Positions 32,397 through 40,340 of a DNA stretch of 64,000 bases are shown in pieces. A program made the translations under genes and the position numbers. This DNA is from Desulfosporosinus fructosivorans. Lineage in GTDB: Bacteria; Bacillota; Desulfitobacteriia; Desulfitobacteriales; Desulfitobacteriaceae. Where the stretch lies: positions 310,001-374,000 of the forward strand of contig NZ_SPQQ01000001.1 in NCBI RefSeq assembly GCF_004766045.1, read 5' to 3'. A model generated the notes under the pieces. That model was not told the DNA's origin. It saw only the letters and a list, made by a program, of their open reading frames with translations, and did not search any database. Every line of letters starts with the position of its first letter. Within the stretch, counting starts at the first letter, position 1.

Positions 32397-34253
32397 ATGA
32401 GTAAATTTACCGCGGCAGAGATACGCCGACAGGTCGAACGGTTTTTACCTAAAGTCTTGAAACCAAGCAGGTACTTAGGATCAGAATGGAACGCGATTAA
32501 AAAAGATTGGGATAAAACTGAGGTCCATATGGCCTTCGCCTTCCCAGATGTTTACGAAGTTGGGATGTCCCATTTAGGAACTCGGATTCTCTACCACTTG
32601 GTTAACTCCTACCCGGAATTTCTCTGTGAAAGAGTTTTTGCGCCTTGGGTGGATATGGAAGAAACAATGCGGGAGAAAGAAATTCCCCTGTATGCCCTGG
32701 AATCGTTTCAACCACTCCAAGAATTTGATGTCGTCGGATTTACCCTTCAATACGAAATGAGTTTTACCAATATCCTAAATATGCTTGATTTGGCGGGGAT
32801 TCCGATGCGCTCCGAGGAACGCGGGATCGATGACCCTTGGATTATTGCAGGAGGTCCTTGTGCCTTTAACCCAGAACCCCTCGTAGGGTTCATCGACTTC
32901 TTTCTCCTCGGAGAAAGCGAGGAACAGCTGCCTGAAGTGCTTCGCCTCATTGCCGAGCAGAAGACCAACCCTCTTCCTAGAAGAGACTTTTTGGTGAGAG
33001 TGGCCCAAGTTCAAGGGGTTTATGTTCCGGATTTCTACCATGTATCCTATAAGGACGACGGTCGAATTGAGAGTATTCGGGCTGAAGAAGGCGTGCCAGC
33101 GGTCGTTGAAAAAGCCATCGTTGCTGACCTGGATCAGGCTTTTTTCCCGACCAATCCGGTTGTACCTTACTTGGAAATTGTGCATGATCGGATGATGCTT
33201 GAAGTCATGCGCGGTTGCTCACGGGGGTGTCGTTTTTGCCAAGCTGGTATGATTTATCGTCCAGTCCGAGAACGTTCTCAGGAAACCCTTCTTAGACAAA
33301 TGGAGGAGCTAGTGCGTTCTACCGGGTATGATGAGGTTGCGCTCACCTCGCTTTCGAGTGGAGATTATTCGTGTATCCAGCCTGTCATTGAGAGCATCCT
33401 AGAGAAGCATGGAGATGACGGAGTTGGGGTATCTCTTCCTTCCCTACGAGTGGACTCCTTCGATGTCAATTTAGCGGAGTCGGTACAGAAGACTCGTAAA
33501 TCTGGCTTAACCTTTGCACCGGAGGCGGGTTCCCAGCGTTTGCGTGACGTCATTAACAAAGGGGTTACCGAGGAAAATCTCTTAGACGCTGTAGAGACTG
33601 CCTTTAAAAAAGGCTGGTCCACCATTAAGCTCTACTTTATGGTTGGATTACCGACCGAGACCCAGGAAGACATCGACGGCATTGTTGATCTGGCCAAAAA
33701 AGTCGCCAATCTCGGAACCAAGATGGGGCGCAGAAATATTACGGTGACGATTTCTACAAGTTTCTTTGTTCCTAAACCCCATACACCATTTCAATGGGAA
33801 CCGCAGGAATCAAAAGCTTCAGTGGATCTTAAGCAAAGATATCTTAGAGAAAAGCTAAGAGATCGCAGATTTAAATATAATTACCATGATGTGAAGACGA
33901 GTTATCTGGAGGCGGTCTTTGCTAAAGGTGACCGGCGACTTGCTCCCCTTCTCGAATGGGCAGTGAAACACGGAGCACGTTTTGATGGCTGGGGAGACCA
34001 ATTTCGCGAAGATATATGGATGGATGCTTTTAAAGAGTTTGGCGTCGACCCACATTTTTACGCCAATCGAGTGATGGATTATGATGACATCTTACCATGG
34101 GAGCATTTAGGGAGTGGCGTCACAAAACAGTACTTGGTAAGTGAACATCACCGAGCATTGCATGAAGCTAAAACAACCGATTGCCGACATGACGAGTGTT
34201 CAGGATGTGGAATATGTCAGGCTAGAGGGGTTCAGATTATCTTGAAAGGGTGA
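32397..34253 (+). CDS. B12-binding/radical SAM protein, TIGR03960 family
   Basis: The 618-residue protein joins an N-terminal cobalamin-binding-like region (FPDVYEVGMSHLGTRILY) to a radical SAM core with C274, C278 and C281 in CSRGCRFCQAG. A Cys-rich end (CRHDECSGCGICQ) could hold another metal site. Members occur with a DUF2344 protein and RNase G in clostridia; their reaction is not known to me. The ATG at 32397 has a rather distant AGGGGG. A TATAAT at 32351-32356 may be its promoter. Confidence 0.88.
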   Translation: MSKFTAAEIRRQVERFLPKVLKPSRYLGSEWNAIKKDWDKTEVHMAFAFPDVYEVGMSHLGTRILYHLVNSYPEFLCERVFAPWVDMEETMREKEIPLYALESFQPLQEFDVVGFTLQYEMSFTNILNMLDLAGIPMRSEERGIDDPWIIAGGPCAFNPEPLVGFIDFFLLGESEEQLPEVLRLIAEQKTNPLPRRDFLVRVAQVQGVYVPDFYHVSYKDDGRIESIRAEEGVPAVVEKAIVADLDQAFFPTNPVVPYLEIVHDRMMLEVMRGCSRGCRFCQAGMIYRPVRERSQETLLRQMEELVRSTGYDEVALTSLSSGDYSCIQPVIESILEKHGDDGVGVSLPSLRVDSFDVNLAESVQKTRKSGLTFAPEAGSQRLRDVINKGVTEENLLDAVETAFKKGWSTIKLYFMVGLPTETQEDIDGIVDLAKKVANLGTKMGRRNITVTISTSFFVPKPHTPFQWEPQESKASVDLKQRYLREKLRDRRFKYNYHDVKTSYLEAVFAKGDRRLAPLLEWAVKHGARFDGWGDQFREDIWMDAFKEFGVDPHFYANRVMDYDDILPWEHLGSGVTKQYLVSEHHRALHEAKTTDCRHDECSGCGICQARGVQIILKG

Positions 34254-34258
34254 GTGGC

Positions 34259-34975
34259 ATGCGGCTAAGAATCGCCTATACTAAAGTTGAAGATGCGAGG
34301 TATATCGCACACCTTGACCTTACGCGTGTATTTGAACGTGCGGTCCGACGGGCTGGTATCGCCATGTCCTATACGGAAGGTTTTAATCAGCGTCCCAAAA
34401 TCTCCTTCGGCTTCGCCTTAGCGGTGGGGACTGAAGGGGAACGAGAGTACGTAGATATTGATATTCAACGCGACCTGGATCTGGGAGAGGTACTCGGGCG
34501 CATTCAGGAGCAATTGCCTCCTGGAATCCGACTGTTGCAAGGGCGTGCTCTCACCCAGGGAGCTAAACCCTTGATGGCGGTCCTTAATGCGGCTAGCTAT
34601 AGGATTCGCATTCTGATGGCTTTGCCGATTCTGCCGGAACGTTTGCAAGAGGCAGTCGGGGATTGGCTTGCCCGGGAGCAGGTGGTTTATTCACGCTATA
34701 CGAAAAAAGGGCCTACGGACAAGGATATCCGGCCGTGGGTCAAGCGTTTAGAGGGAGAAATCCATGGGGACGAAATTGTCTTCGAGCTGGAAGTAGAGAT
34801 GGGTAATTCCGGAAGTGTTCGCCCGGAGGAAGTGCTCGCTAGTCTCAGGGAACTTGAAAATTTACCGCTTGATATGGAGGAAATTCATATTAAACGGACG
34901 GGTGTGCATGTGAGTTACTTGGGGCAAAATAGCTCGCCTTTGGAGCATGATGGGTTTGTGCAGCTAGCTGAGTAG
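34259..34975 (+). CDS. DUF2344 / TIGR03936 protein
   Basis: The product of about 238 residues starts RLRIAYTKVEDARYIAHLDL and has GFNQRPKISFGFALAVGTEGEREYVDI, typical of the family that always partners TIGR03960 radical SAM proteins, sometimes as a fusion. Its role is unknown; a part in RNA or protein modification has been supposed. The ATG at 34259 is preferred, with AAGGGTG six bases upstream; GTG at 34250 overlaps the preceding stop. Confidence 0.87.
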   Translation: MRLRIAYTKVEDARYIAHLDLTRVFERAVRRAGIAMSYTEGFNQRPKISFGFALAVGTEGEREYVDIDIQRDLDLGEVLGRIQEQLPPGIRLLQGRALTQGAKPLMAVLNAASYRIRILMALPILPERLQEAVGDWLAREQVVYSRYTKKGPTDKDIRPWVKRLEGEIHGDEIVFELEVEMGNSGSVRPEEVLASLRELENLPLDMEEIHIKRTGVHVSYLGQNSSPLEHDGFVQLAE

Positions 34976-35025
34976 GGCGGCTTGGTGAACTCTAGGCTCG
35001 AGGCTCGATTTACCGTTTCTGGGGT

Positions 35026-35247
35026 GAGAGGGTCGCGAGCACACTTGTTCAACCATGCGTTCGTCTGCCAAACTAGGGCTTTAAATCCTTTATGCAAGTA
35101 GGCAGGATTCCCGGCCTATGCGACGTCCCTGTCGCAGGGCCGGCGGGAAACATCCCTGTTTCCCGTCCTGCTGAAGAAAGCGGATTTAAAGCCGAGTTTG
35201 GCAAGACGACCGCATAGGTTTCACGCCGTGTGATCGCGCCCCTCTCT
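35026..35247 (+). repeat. Palindromic dispersed element, copy D (222 bp)
   Basis: Left end GAGAGGGTCGCGAGC, then GCCAAACTAGGGCTTTAAATCC; right end GGATTTAAAGCCGAGTTTGGC to GATCGCGCCCCTCTC. The inner hairpin at 35111-35143 pairs CCGGCC/GGCCGG and GCGAC/GTCGC, different from the bases in copy B but still fully paired. The second hairpin has GCGGGAAAC/GTTTCCCG. It lies 50 bases after the DUF2344 stop. Confidence 0.85.
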
Positions 35248-35513
35248 CATGAATGAAGGTAGCAAATCTCGCCTCTCAGCTTTGGAGTTGAGCTGCGCCG
35301 CTGGGCTGGGAACGAACAGAATGAACAGAACGAACGGAGCGGAGCGGGAACGACGTGGACATGCTTTCTGAGCATGCGGCATCTCTGAATCGATGCTGGG
35401 CTTGGGTTTAGGTGAGCGTTTTAACAGGACGAGTTTGCTTAGGTTCTTGCTTAGTTTTTACTTATTTAAGCTGATTATGGTTACGCTATGGCAGGGGAGG
35501 TGTATTAACGCAA
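35248..35513. other. Gap before rng, short direct repeats only
   Basis: It contains short repeats (gaacgaacagaatgaacagaacgaacg, in 35310-35336) and a hairpin GCATGC-type (acatgctttctgagcatgcgg). No promoter or gene stands out apart from the GGGGAGGTG ribosome binding site at its end. Confidence 0.35.
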
Positions 35514-36767
35514 ATGAAACATGATAGCCCAGGCAAGGAAATCGTCCTTCAATCTCACTCTCAAAAGCTCCGTGCAGCTGTTTTTGAACATGGCGATTTG
35601 ACGGAAGTGTTCGAGGAAGAGGGTGGCTCGTCTAATTTGGTGGGAAATATCTACCGAGGGCGAGTTGAGAATGTTCTTCCGGGTATGCAGGCTGCGTTTG
35701 TCGATATCGGGCTGGATAAGAACGCGTTTCTTTATGTCGGCGATGCAGTCCTGTCACATTTTGATGAGGATGACAAGCCTACTTCAGTTGAATCTGTTCG
35801 AATTGAGCACGTCCTTACCTCTCGTCAAGAACTCTTAGTTCAGATTATTAAAGAACCGGTCGGTACGAAGGGGGCGCGCATTAGCGTTAACTTAACCTTA
35901 CCTGGTCGGTATGTTGTGCTTCTTCCTCAGGTGAGTTATATCGGCGTTTCCCGAAAGATTACGGACAATGATGAACGGGTGCGTTTGCGAGACCTGGCGG
36001 ATCAGTCCAAGCCTGAGGGCATGGGTGTCATTATCCGAACCCTCGCTGAAGGGATTGACGGGGAAGAGATTGCAGACGATATTTCTCAGCTTGTGGCGAT
36101 ATGGCTAGCCTTACAACCGAAAATTCCGCATGTTTCTGTACCTGGTCTTGTTCATAAGGATGTGGATTTAGTTGCTCGACTTGTCCGCGACTGGATTGAT
36201 CATGACGTGGAAAAAATCACGGTTGATCAGGAAGAAACTGCTCAAATATTGCGTAAAGCCTTGCATAATATTGAACATCCAGCGGCTAAACATATTCACG
36301 TTGTCACGTCGGATAACCTCTTTGGCCAGTATGGTGTGGATGACGAAATCCGCAAAACCCTGCGCCCCAAAGTCTGGTTAAAGAGCGGTGGCTATCTGGT
36401 GATTCAACAAACAGAAGCACTGATCGTAATTGATGTAAATACCGGGAAATATGTAGGTCAACGTTCCCTTGAGGAGACGGTGGTCCATACGAATTTGGAA
36501 GCTGCCGGTGAGATTGCCCGCCAATTGCGCCTTAGGAACCTTGGGGGGATTATCATTATCGACTTTATAGATATGACCTCGAAGGAAGATCAACAACAAG
36601 TGATTGAAGTGTTGGAGGCGGCCTGTGCGAAGGATAAGACAAAGTCCCAGGTTCTAGGGTTAACTCAACTGGGGCTTGTGGAAATGACCCGGAAAAAAGT
36701 GGGTCAGACTTTGGCGGTGCGGTATACAGCTCCCTGTCCTACTTGTGATGGGAGCGGGAGGGTTTAA
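35514..36767 (+). CDS. rng: Ribonuclease G/E family endoribonuclease
   Basis: It processes rRNA precursors and decays RNA. The 417-residue protein has an S1 domain (GNIYRGRVENVLPGMQAAFVDIG), the RNase H-like and DNase I-like parts with metal-binding D307 (LIVIDVNTGKYVG) and D350 (GGIIIIDFIDM), and ends at a zinc-link motif CPTCDGSGRV, so it lacks the longer tail of RNase E. GGGGAGGTG lies about 13 bases before the ATG, a long spacing. In most Firmicutes rplU follows rng; here a riboswitch and surface protein genes follow instead. Confidence 0.93.
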   Translation: MKHDSPGKEIVLQSHSQKLRAAVFEHGDLTEVFEEEGGSSNLVGNIYRGRVENVLPGMQAAFVDIGLDKNAFLYVGDAVLSHFDEDDKPTSVESVRIEHVLTSRQELLVQIIKEPVGTKGARISVNLTLPGRYVVLLPQVSYIGVSRKITDNDERVRLRDLADQSKPEGMGVIIRTLAEGIDGEEIADDISQLVAIWLALQPKIPHVSVPGLVHKDVDLVARLVRDWIDHDVEKITVDQEETAQILRKALHNIEHPAAKHIHVVTSDNLFGQYGVDDEIRKTLRPKVWLKSGGYLVIQQTEALIVIDVNTGKYVGQRSLEETVVHTNLEAAGEIARQLRLRNLGGIIIIDFIDMTSKEDQQQVIEVLEAACAKDKTKSQVLGLTQLGLVEMTRKKVGQTLAVRYTAPCPTCDGSGRV

Positions 36768-36772
36768 ACCTC

Positions 36773-36801
36773 TTGCCTATATATTAACATTATAGTACAA
36801 T
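36773..36801 (+). promoter_or_regulatory. Promoter driving the c-di-GMP riboswitch transcript
   Basis: TTGCCT at 36773-36778 and TACAAT at 36796-36801 with a 17-base spacer, six bases after the rng stop codon. It gives the riboswitch its own start, separate from rng. Confidence 0.55.
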
Positions 36802-36823
36802 GATAAAAGTGATAAAAATGATA

Positions 36824-36903
36824 AAGGCAAACTCGGCGAAAGCTGAGGACGCAAAGCCACGAGTCTACAGCCTCAGCGGGGGCCAAGATAGTCGGGTTGC
36901 TGT
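36824..36903 (+). promoter_or_regulatory. Cyclic di-GMP-I (GEMM-I) riboswitch aptamer
   Basis: The conserved core is visible: AGGCAAACTC, the GNRA loop CGAAAG, GAGGACGCAAAGCCAC and a second arm GCCTCAGCGGGGGCCAAGAT closing with GGGTTGCTG. This matches the GEMM-I consensus (GGCAAA ... GAAA ... GGACGCAAAGCC). An intrinsic terminator at 36926-36969 is the likely expression platform. Candidate targets are the 38-residue membrane protein and the cell-wall-binding protein downstream. Confidence 0.88.
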
Positions 36904-36925
36904 AAATAAGGGTAAGGTACGTAGT

Positions 36926-36969
36926 CCCTGTTTTGGCAACACCATAACAGGGTTATTTTCATTTTTTTT
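36926..36969 (+). terminator. Terminator in the riboswitch expression platform
   Basis: CCCTGTT (36926-36932) pairs with AACAGGG (36946-36952), followed by TTATTTTCATTTTTTTT. Its place 23 bases after the aptamer suits ligand-controlled termination. Confidence 0.75.
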
Positions 36970-37043
36970 GGACATCGACGTCTTCATAGTTAGGCTAAAC
37001 GAGGACTCCGAAGTGCACAAGAAAAAATGTAAAAGTAAAACTG

Positions 37044-37072
37044 TTGTTTAATGTCGCATATTGTAATATTAT
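37044..37072 (+). promoter_or_regulatory. Possible second promoter before the small membrane protein
   Basis: TTGTTT at 37044-37049 and TATTAT at 37067-37072 with a 17-base spacer, overlapping a weak palindrome (attgtaatattattatacaat). If used, it would bypass the riboswitch terminator. Confidence 0.4.
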
Positions 37073-37111
37073 TATACAATAACTCACTCAAAAGAAGGGG
37101 GCAGGCGCTTA

Positions 37112-37228
37112 ATGGCCTTACCATGGCATAAGCTAAATCACAAGAAACAGAACTATTATATTATTCTAGCGACAATACTCTTAGCCGTGGTTACTGTTGG
37201 GGTTGTATATCTGATAAATATGAAATAA
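37112..37228 (+). CDS. Small single-pass membrane protein (38 aa)
   Basis: An ATG at 37112 behind GAAGGGGGC opens a 38-codon frame: a basic start (MALPWHKLNHKKQN) followed by one hydrophobic helix (YYIILATILLAVVTVGVVYL) and a short INMK end. A strong terminator follows the stop codon within 40 bases. I do not recognise the family. Its placement between a c-di-GMP riboswitch and a surface protein gene suggests a role at the cell envelope, but that is inference. Confidence 0.6.
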   Translation: MALPWHKLNHKKQNYYIILATILLAVVTVGVVYLINMK

Positions 37229-37266
37229 CTGAAGCAAAAGAGAGATAAAGAAAGATATAGAGAGAT

Positions 37267-37316
37267 AAAAAGGCTTGGAACCCCAGTGGAAACACATCGG
37301 GTTTCAAGCCTTTTTG
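37267..37316 (+). terminator. Rho-independent terminator after the small protein
   Basis: AAAAAGGCTTGgaaccc pairs with gggtttCAAGCCTTTTT, giving a long stem with flanking A and T runs. It could stop transcription from either direction and separates the small gene from the surface protein gene. Confidence 0.85.
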
Positions 37317-37581
37317 GTGCGTCAGTCTTGATAATTAATAGGGGATAAAAGTCCACTAATGAGGCTTGTAGGGGCCAATTTAGGCGGTCGAAAATTGTTG
37401 AAATTAAGTAGAAAATATTTACAATTTAAATAAATTCTTGCAGGAAAAAAATTTAAGCTGGCGAAGTAGTAGAAAGTTATATCTACTAAGGGGGCTACGT
37501 CAGAACATATAGATAACTGGTCTTATTTCCCATCCCATCCCCTTCGCCTAGAGGGCGAATACAGAACGAGGAGGCTAAATC
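37317..37581. other. Leader region of the surface protein gene
   Basis: No gene. A hairpin TAGTAGA/TCTACTA lies near 37469-37490, followed by GGGGGCTACGTC. The ribosome binding site GAGGAGG is at its end. No clear -10/-35 pair was found, so how the surface protein is transcribed is open. Confidence 0.35.
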
Positions 37582-40188
37582 ATGAGTAAAAAAACAAAAC
37601 AAAAGCTGATCAACGGTTGTATGGCAGCAGCCTTTGTATTGTCATCAACCCTTACCCCTGTCCTAGCGAACGCTGCAGACTCTAATGTGACCAGAATTGG
37701 TGGATTTGACCAGTACGCAACAGCAACCTTAATGGCCCAAAATGGCTGGACGGGAACCAGTGATAGTGTCGTGCTCTCAGCCGGACAGAACTACGCCCTT
37801 GTAGACGCCCTTGCAGCCGGCCCTCTAGCGGCTAAGCTAAAAGCCCCTATTCTCTTAACGGATAATGGAACAATGTTAAATGCTTCGGCTAAAGCGGAAT
37901 TACTTCGTCTAAAACCTAAAAAGGTTTATATTACAAGTGGCACAGCGGTCATTAAACAATCCGTTCTTGATGAAATCAGCGCTATGGGTATTACCCCAGT
38001 TCAACTCGGCGGGTATGACCAATACGAGACCTCGGTCAACATCGCCAAAGAAATGGCCAATCAGGGCGTCGATATTTCCCGAGTCGTCCTTGCGGCTGGT
38101 TGGTTAAGCCCAGCAGATGCTCTGTCCATTGGGCCGATTGCTGCTGCTCAGGGAATGCCTATCTTGACCACTTCCCAGGGTCAGCTTCCTGACTCGGTTA
38201 AGACTTATCTTGACAGTATCAAGGCAAAGGTCACGGATTCCTATGTTGTCGGTGGAACGGCTGTAGTTTCAGATGCAGTCAAAGGACAATTGACAGGAAA
38301 TGTAAAGAGATATTTTGGACAAACAAAGTATGACACGAACGTCGAAATCCTGAAGGGTTTTGCCAAAGAATATAAAAATGACAAAGTGTATGTTGCCAAC
38401 GGGGAAACCTTGGTCGACGCTTTAGCCGTAGTACCTCTTGCAGCAGCAAGTGGATCTCCCGTTGTGCTTGTTCATCAACAATTAGACAGCTCCACCAAGG
38501 AATTTGTGAAGTTGAATATGTCAACCGATGACATGGTTGCTATTGGTGGCGAAGTGGTTGTTCCTACAGCCGGGATGAATGCCCTCACCTCTGAGGTTGC
38601 ATATTCTACGGACGATGCTACTGTAGGTTCAACAGATCCTGCGGCTCCGCTTGTCCTGACGGATAACGTCAAGATCACGGGAGATAACGTAACCTTGAAA
38701 AATGCAAAAACGGATTACAGCGTTTATGTCAAGGGAGATAAAATCACGCTAAGCAATCTAACCGTCAAAGGAACGGTCTTTGTGGATCCCGGTGACGCTG
38801 GCTCAGCAACGCTAGACGGCGTAACTGCCACTAACATTGTAATTCTCTCTGGAGCCTCCAAGAGTATTATCCTGCAAAACACAACAGCGGGAGTTCTCAC
38901 AGTGGACAGCAGCAGCAACGTTCATGTTGTGGCTAACGGAACCACGACAATTGGGGACACAGTGGTTCGCTCTTTCACCATCCTAGACGCTAATGGCGGT
39001 TCTCTGGGTGAAGTATTCATCACCAGCACGCCTGGCCAGAACCCAGTTGTTGAGTTGCGGGGGACCTTTACCGAGCCGGTTGTTGTCACAGGTGCGGTTA
39101 CTTTGAAAGCAGCAGCAGGCGCAGTCATTCCATCCGTTGTGATTGACACGGAAAATCCTGGGCAGGTAGTCACTTTAGATGGACAATTTGCGTCCGTTGA
39201 AGTTAATTCAACGGGTGAAGTGGTCCTGGCAGAGGATACAGACATTCAATCCATGAAGGTTACTGCACTCGTCGAGATTACGATTCCAAGTACTTCGAGT
39301 ATTGCTAGCTTAGATGCGGGATCAACGGGTACCCTTGTCAGCGGTGGCGGAAATGTTAATAACCTGCCAACAACTTCAATCCCAAGTGCTCCGCCATCTT
39401 CGGGAGGAAGCTCGGGAGGAAGTTCTGGTGGAAGCTCTGGTGGAACAACATCATCTACTAAAATCGTTGACTTTACTATTAAAAATGGTGCTTCCAATGT
39501 AATATCAACTGTCACGGTAAATGGAACGAGTGGCACGGCTGGGCTTACCCAACTCCCTAATAGCCAATTGATTACGGCTATTGATATTACAGCCAGTCCG
39601 GCAGATGGTACCCTAGAACTAACAAGTTTTTCATCCCCTTTGATGGGTAAAATAAGCTTTAATAAATCATTTGATTTAGGTACTAGTAGTTCGATAACTA
39701 TGTCTGACCTTCTTGGGAGTGCGATCAGTGGTGGAAATGTTAGTTTAAGTTCTCTGCGAGACTTATTTGGCTCGTATGTGACGTTTAATGGCACACTCAC
39801 TAAATCTGGATACACGTCAAGCTCAATTAGTCTGAGATTAAACTTAACAGATTCTATTACTACTCCAGAAAATGAGTGGGCTACATTGACTGTCAGTGGT
39901 CACGTAATCACCGCTGATATAATATCTGGTAAAGCAGATAGTTCTCTAAGTACTATGGGACTCAAAAATCTGCTGACCTCTTCGGGTAACGTCCTGCCAT
40001 CCTCCGTGAGTACGAACAAAAATGATTGGTATAGTCCACTTAGCGAAAGTGGGGATATTAAAGCTGCAATCGCAACGCTTTGTGGCGTTACTACTTGGGG
40101 AGACGCAAAAATTGGTCAACTCATAGATGAAGAAATTTATTTCAAGGATAATAGTGGCACAATTTGGACGATAAAATTTAAGGCATAA
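37582..40188 (+). CDS. Secreted cell wall-binding repeat 2 (CWB2) protein
   Basis: The 868-residue protein has a signal peptide (residues 1-31, ending LANAA), three tandem CWB2 modules (about 36-130, 135-230 and 235-325, each opening with a GGFDQYATA-, GGYDQYETS- or FGQTKYDTN-type segment and ending in a GGTAV-like turn), which attach S-layer and surface proteins to anionic wall polymers in clostridia. A Val/Thr-rich repetitive stretch of beta-helix character (about 350-590) follows, then a Ser/Gly linker (SSGGSSGGSSGG, about 607-625) and an unrecognised C-terminal domain (about 626-868). GAGGAGG precedes the ATG. It lies downstream of a c-di-GMP riboswitch and beside exopolysaccharide genes. 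Confidence 0.85.
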   Translation: MSKKTKQKLINGCMAAAFVLSSTLTPVLANAADSNVTRIGGFDQYATATLMAQNGWTGTSDSVVLSAGQNYALVDALAAGPLAAKLKAPILLTDNGTMLNASAKAELLRLKPKKVYITSGTAVIKQSVLDEISAMGITPVQLGGYDQYETSVNIAKEMANQGVDISRVVLAAGWLSPADALSIGPIAAAQGMPILTTSQGQLPDSVKTYLDSIKAKVTDSYVVGGTAVVSDAVKGQLTGNVKRYFGQTKYDTNVEILKGFAKEYKNDKVYVANGETLVDALAVVPLAAASGSPVVLVHQQLDSSTKEFVKLNMSTDDMVAIGGEVVVPTAGMNALTSEVAYSTDDATVGSTDPAAPLVLTDNVKITGDNVTLKNAKTDYSVYVKGDKITLSNLTVKGTVFVDPGDAGSATLDGVTATNIVILSGASKSIILQNTTAGVLTVDSSSNVHVVANGTTTIGDTVVRSFTILDANGGSLGEVFITSTPGQNPVVELRGTFTEPVVVTGAVTLKAAAGAVIPSVVIDTENPGQVVTLDGQFASVEVNSTGEVVLAEDTDIQSMKVTALVEITIPSTSSIASLDAGSTGTLVSGGGNVNNLPTTSIPSAPPSSGGSSGGSSGGSSGGTTSSTKIVDFTIKNGASNVISTVTVNGTSGTAGLTQLPNSQLITAIDITASPADGTLELTSFSSPLMGKISFNKSFDLGTSSSITMSDLLGSAISGGNVSLSSLRDLFGSYVTFNGTLTKSGYTSSSISLRLNLTDSITTPENEWATLTVSGHVITADIISGKADSSLSTMGLKNLLTSSGNVLPSSVSTNKNDWYSPLSESGDIKAAIATLCGVTTWGDAKIGQLIDEEIYFKDNSGTIWTIKFKA

Positions 40189-40239
40189 AATGCTGGACTG
40201 TCTAGTCTGACCTATGAAGATGCAAAACATGTATAGTGC

Positions 40240-40272
40240 AAAGAACCGACTGCTTCAAGCGGTCGGTTCTTT
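40240..40272. terminator. Bidirectional terminator between the surface protein and SGNH genes
   Basis: AAAGAACCGAC ... GTCGGTTCTTT, a stem of about 13 pairs with A- and T-runs on both sides, placed between convergent genes. Confidence 0.85.
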
Positions 40273-40340
40273 AGTAAGGGAATAGCATTCTTTTGATAGT
40301 TTGGCATACGGTAAGGTGGAAGTTGCTGAGTACAATGCTG

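Noticed and set aside
36800..37051. 83-codon frame after rng
   Set aside because: It overlaps the c-di-GMP aptamer and its terminator; the open frame is a by-product of the RNA sequence.
39246..39815. 189-codon minus-strand frame inside the surface protein gene
   Set aside because: It mirrors the repetitive Ser/Gly-rich coding sequence and has no ribosome binding site or domain.
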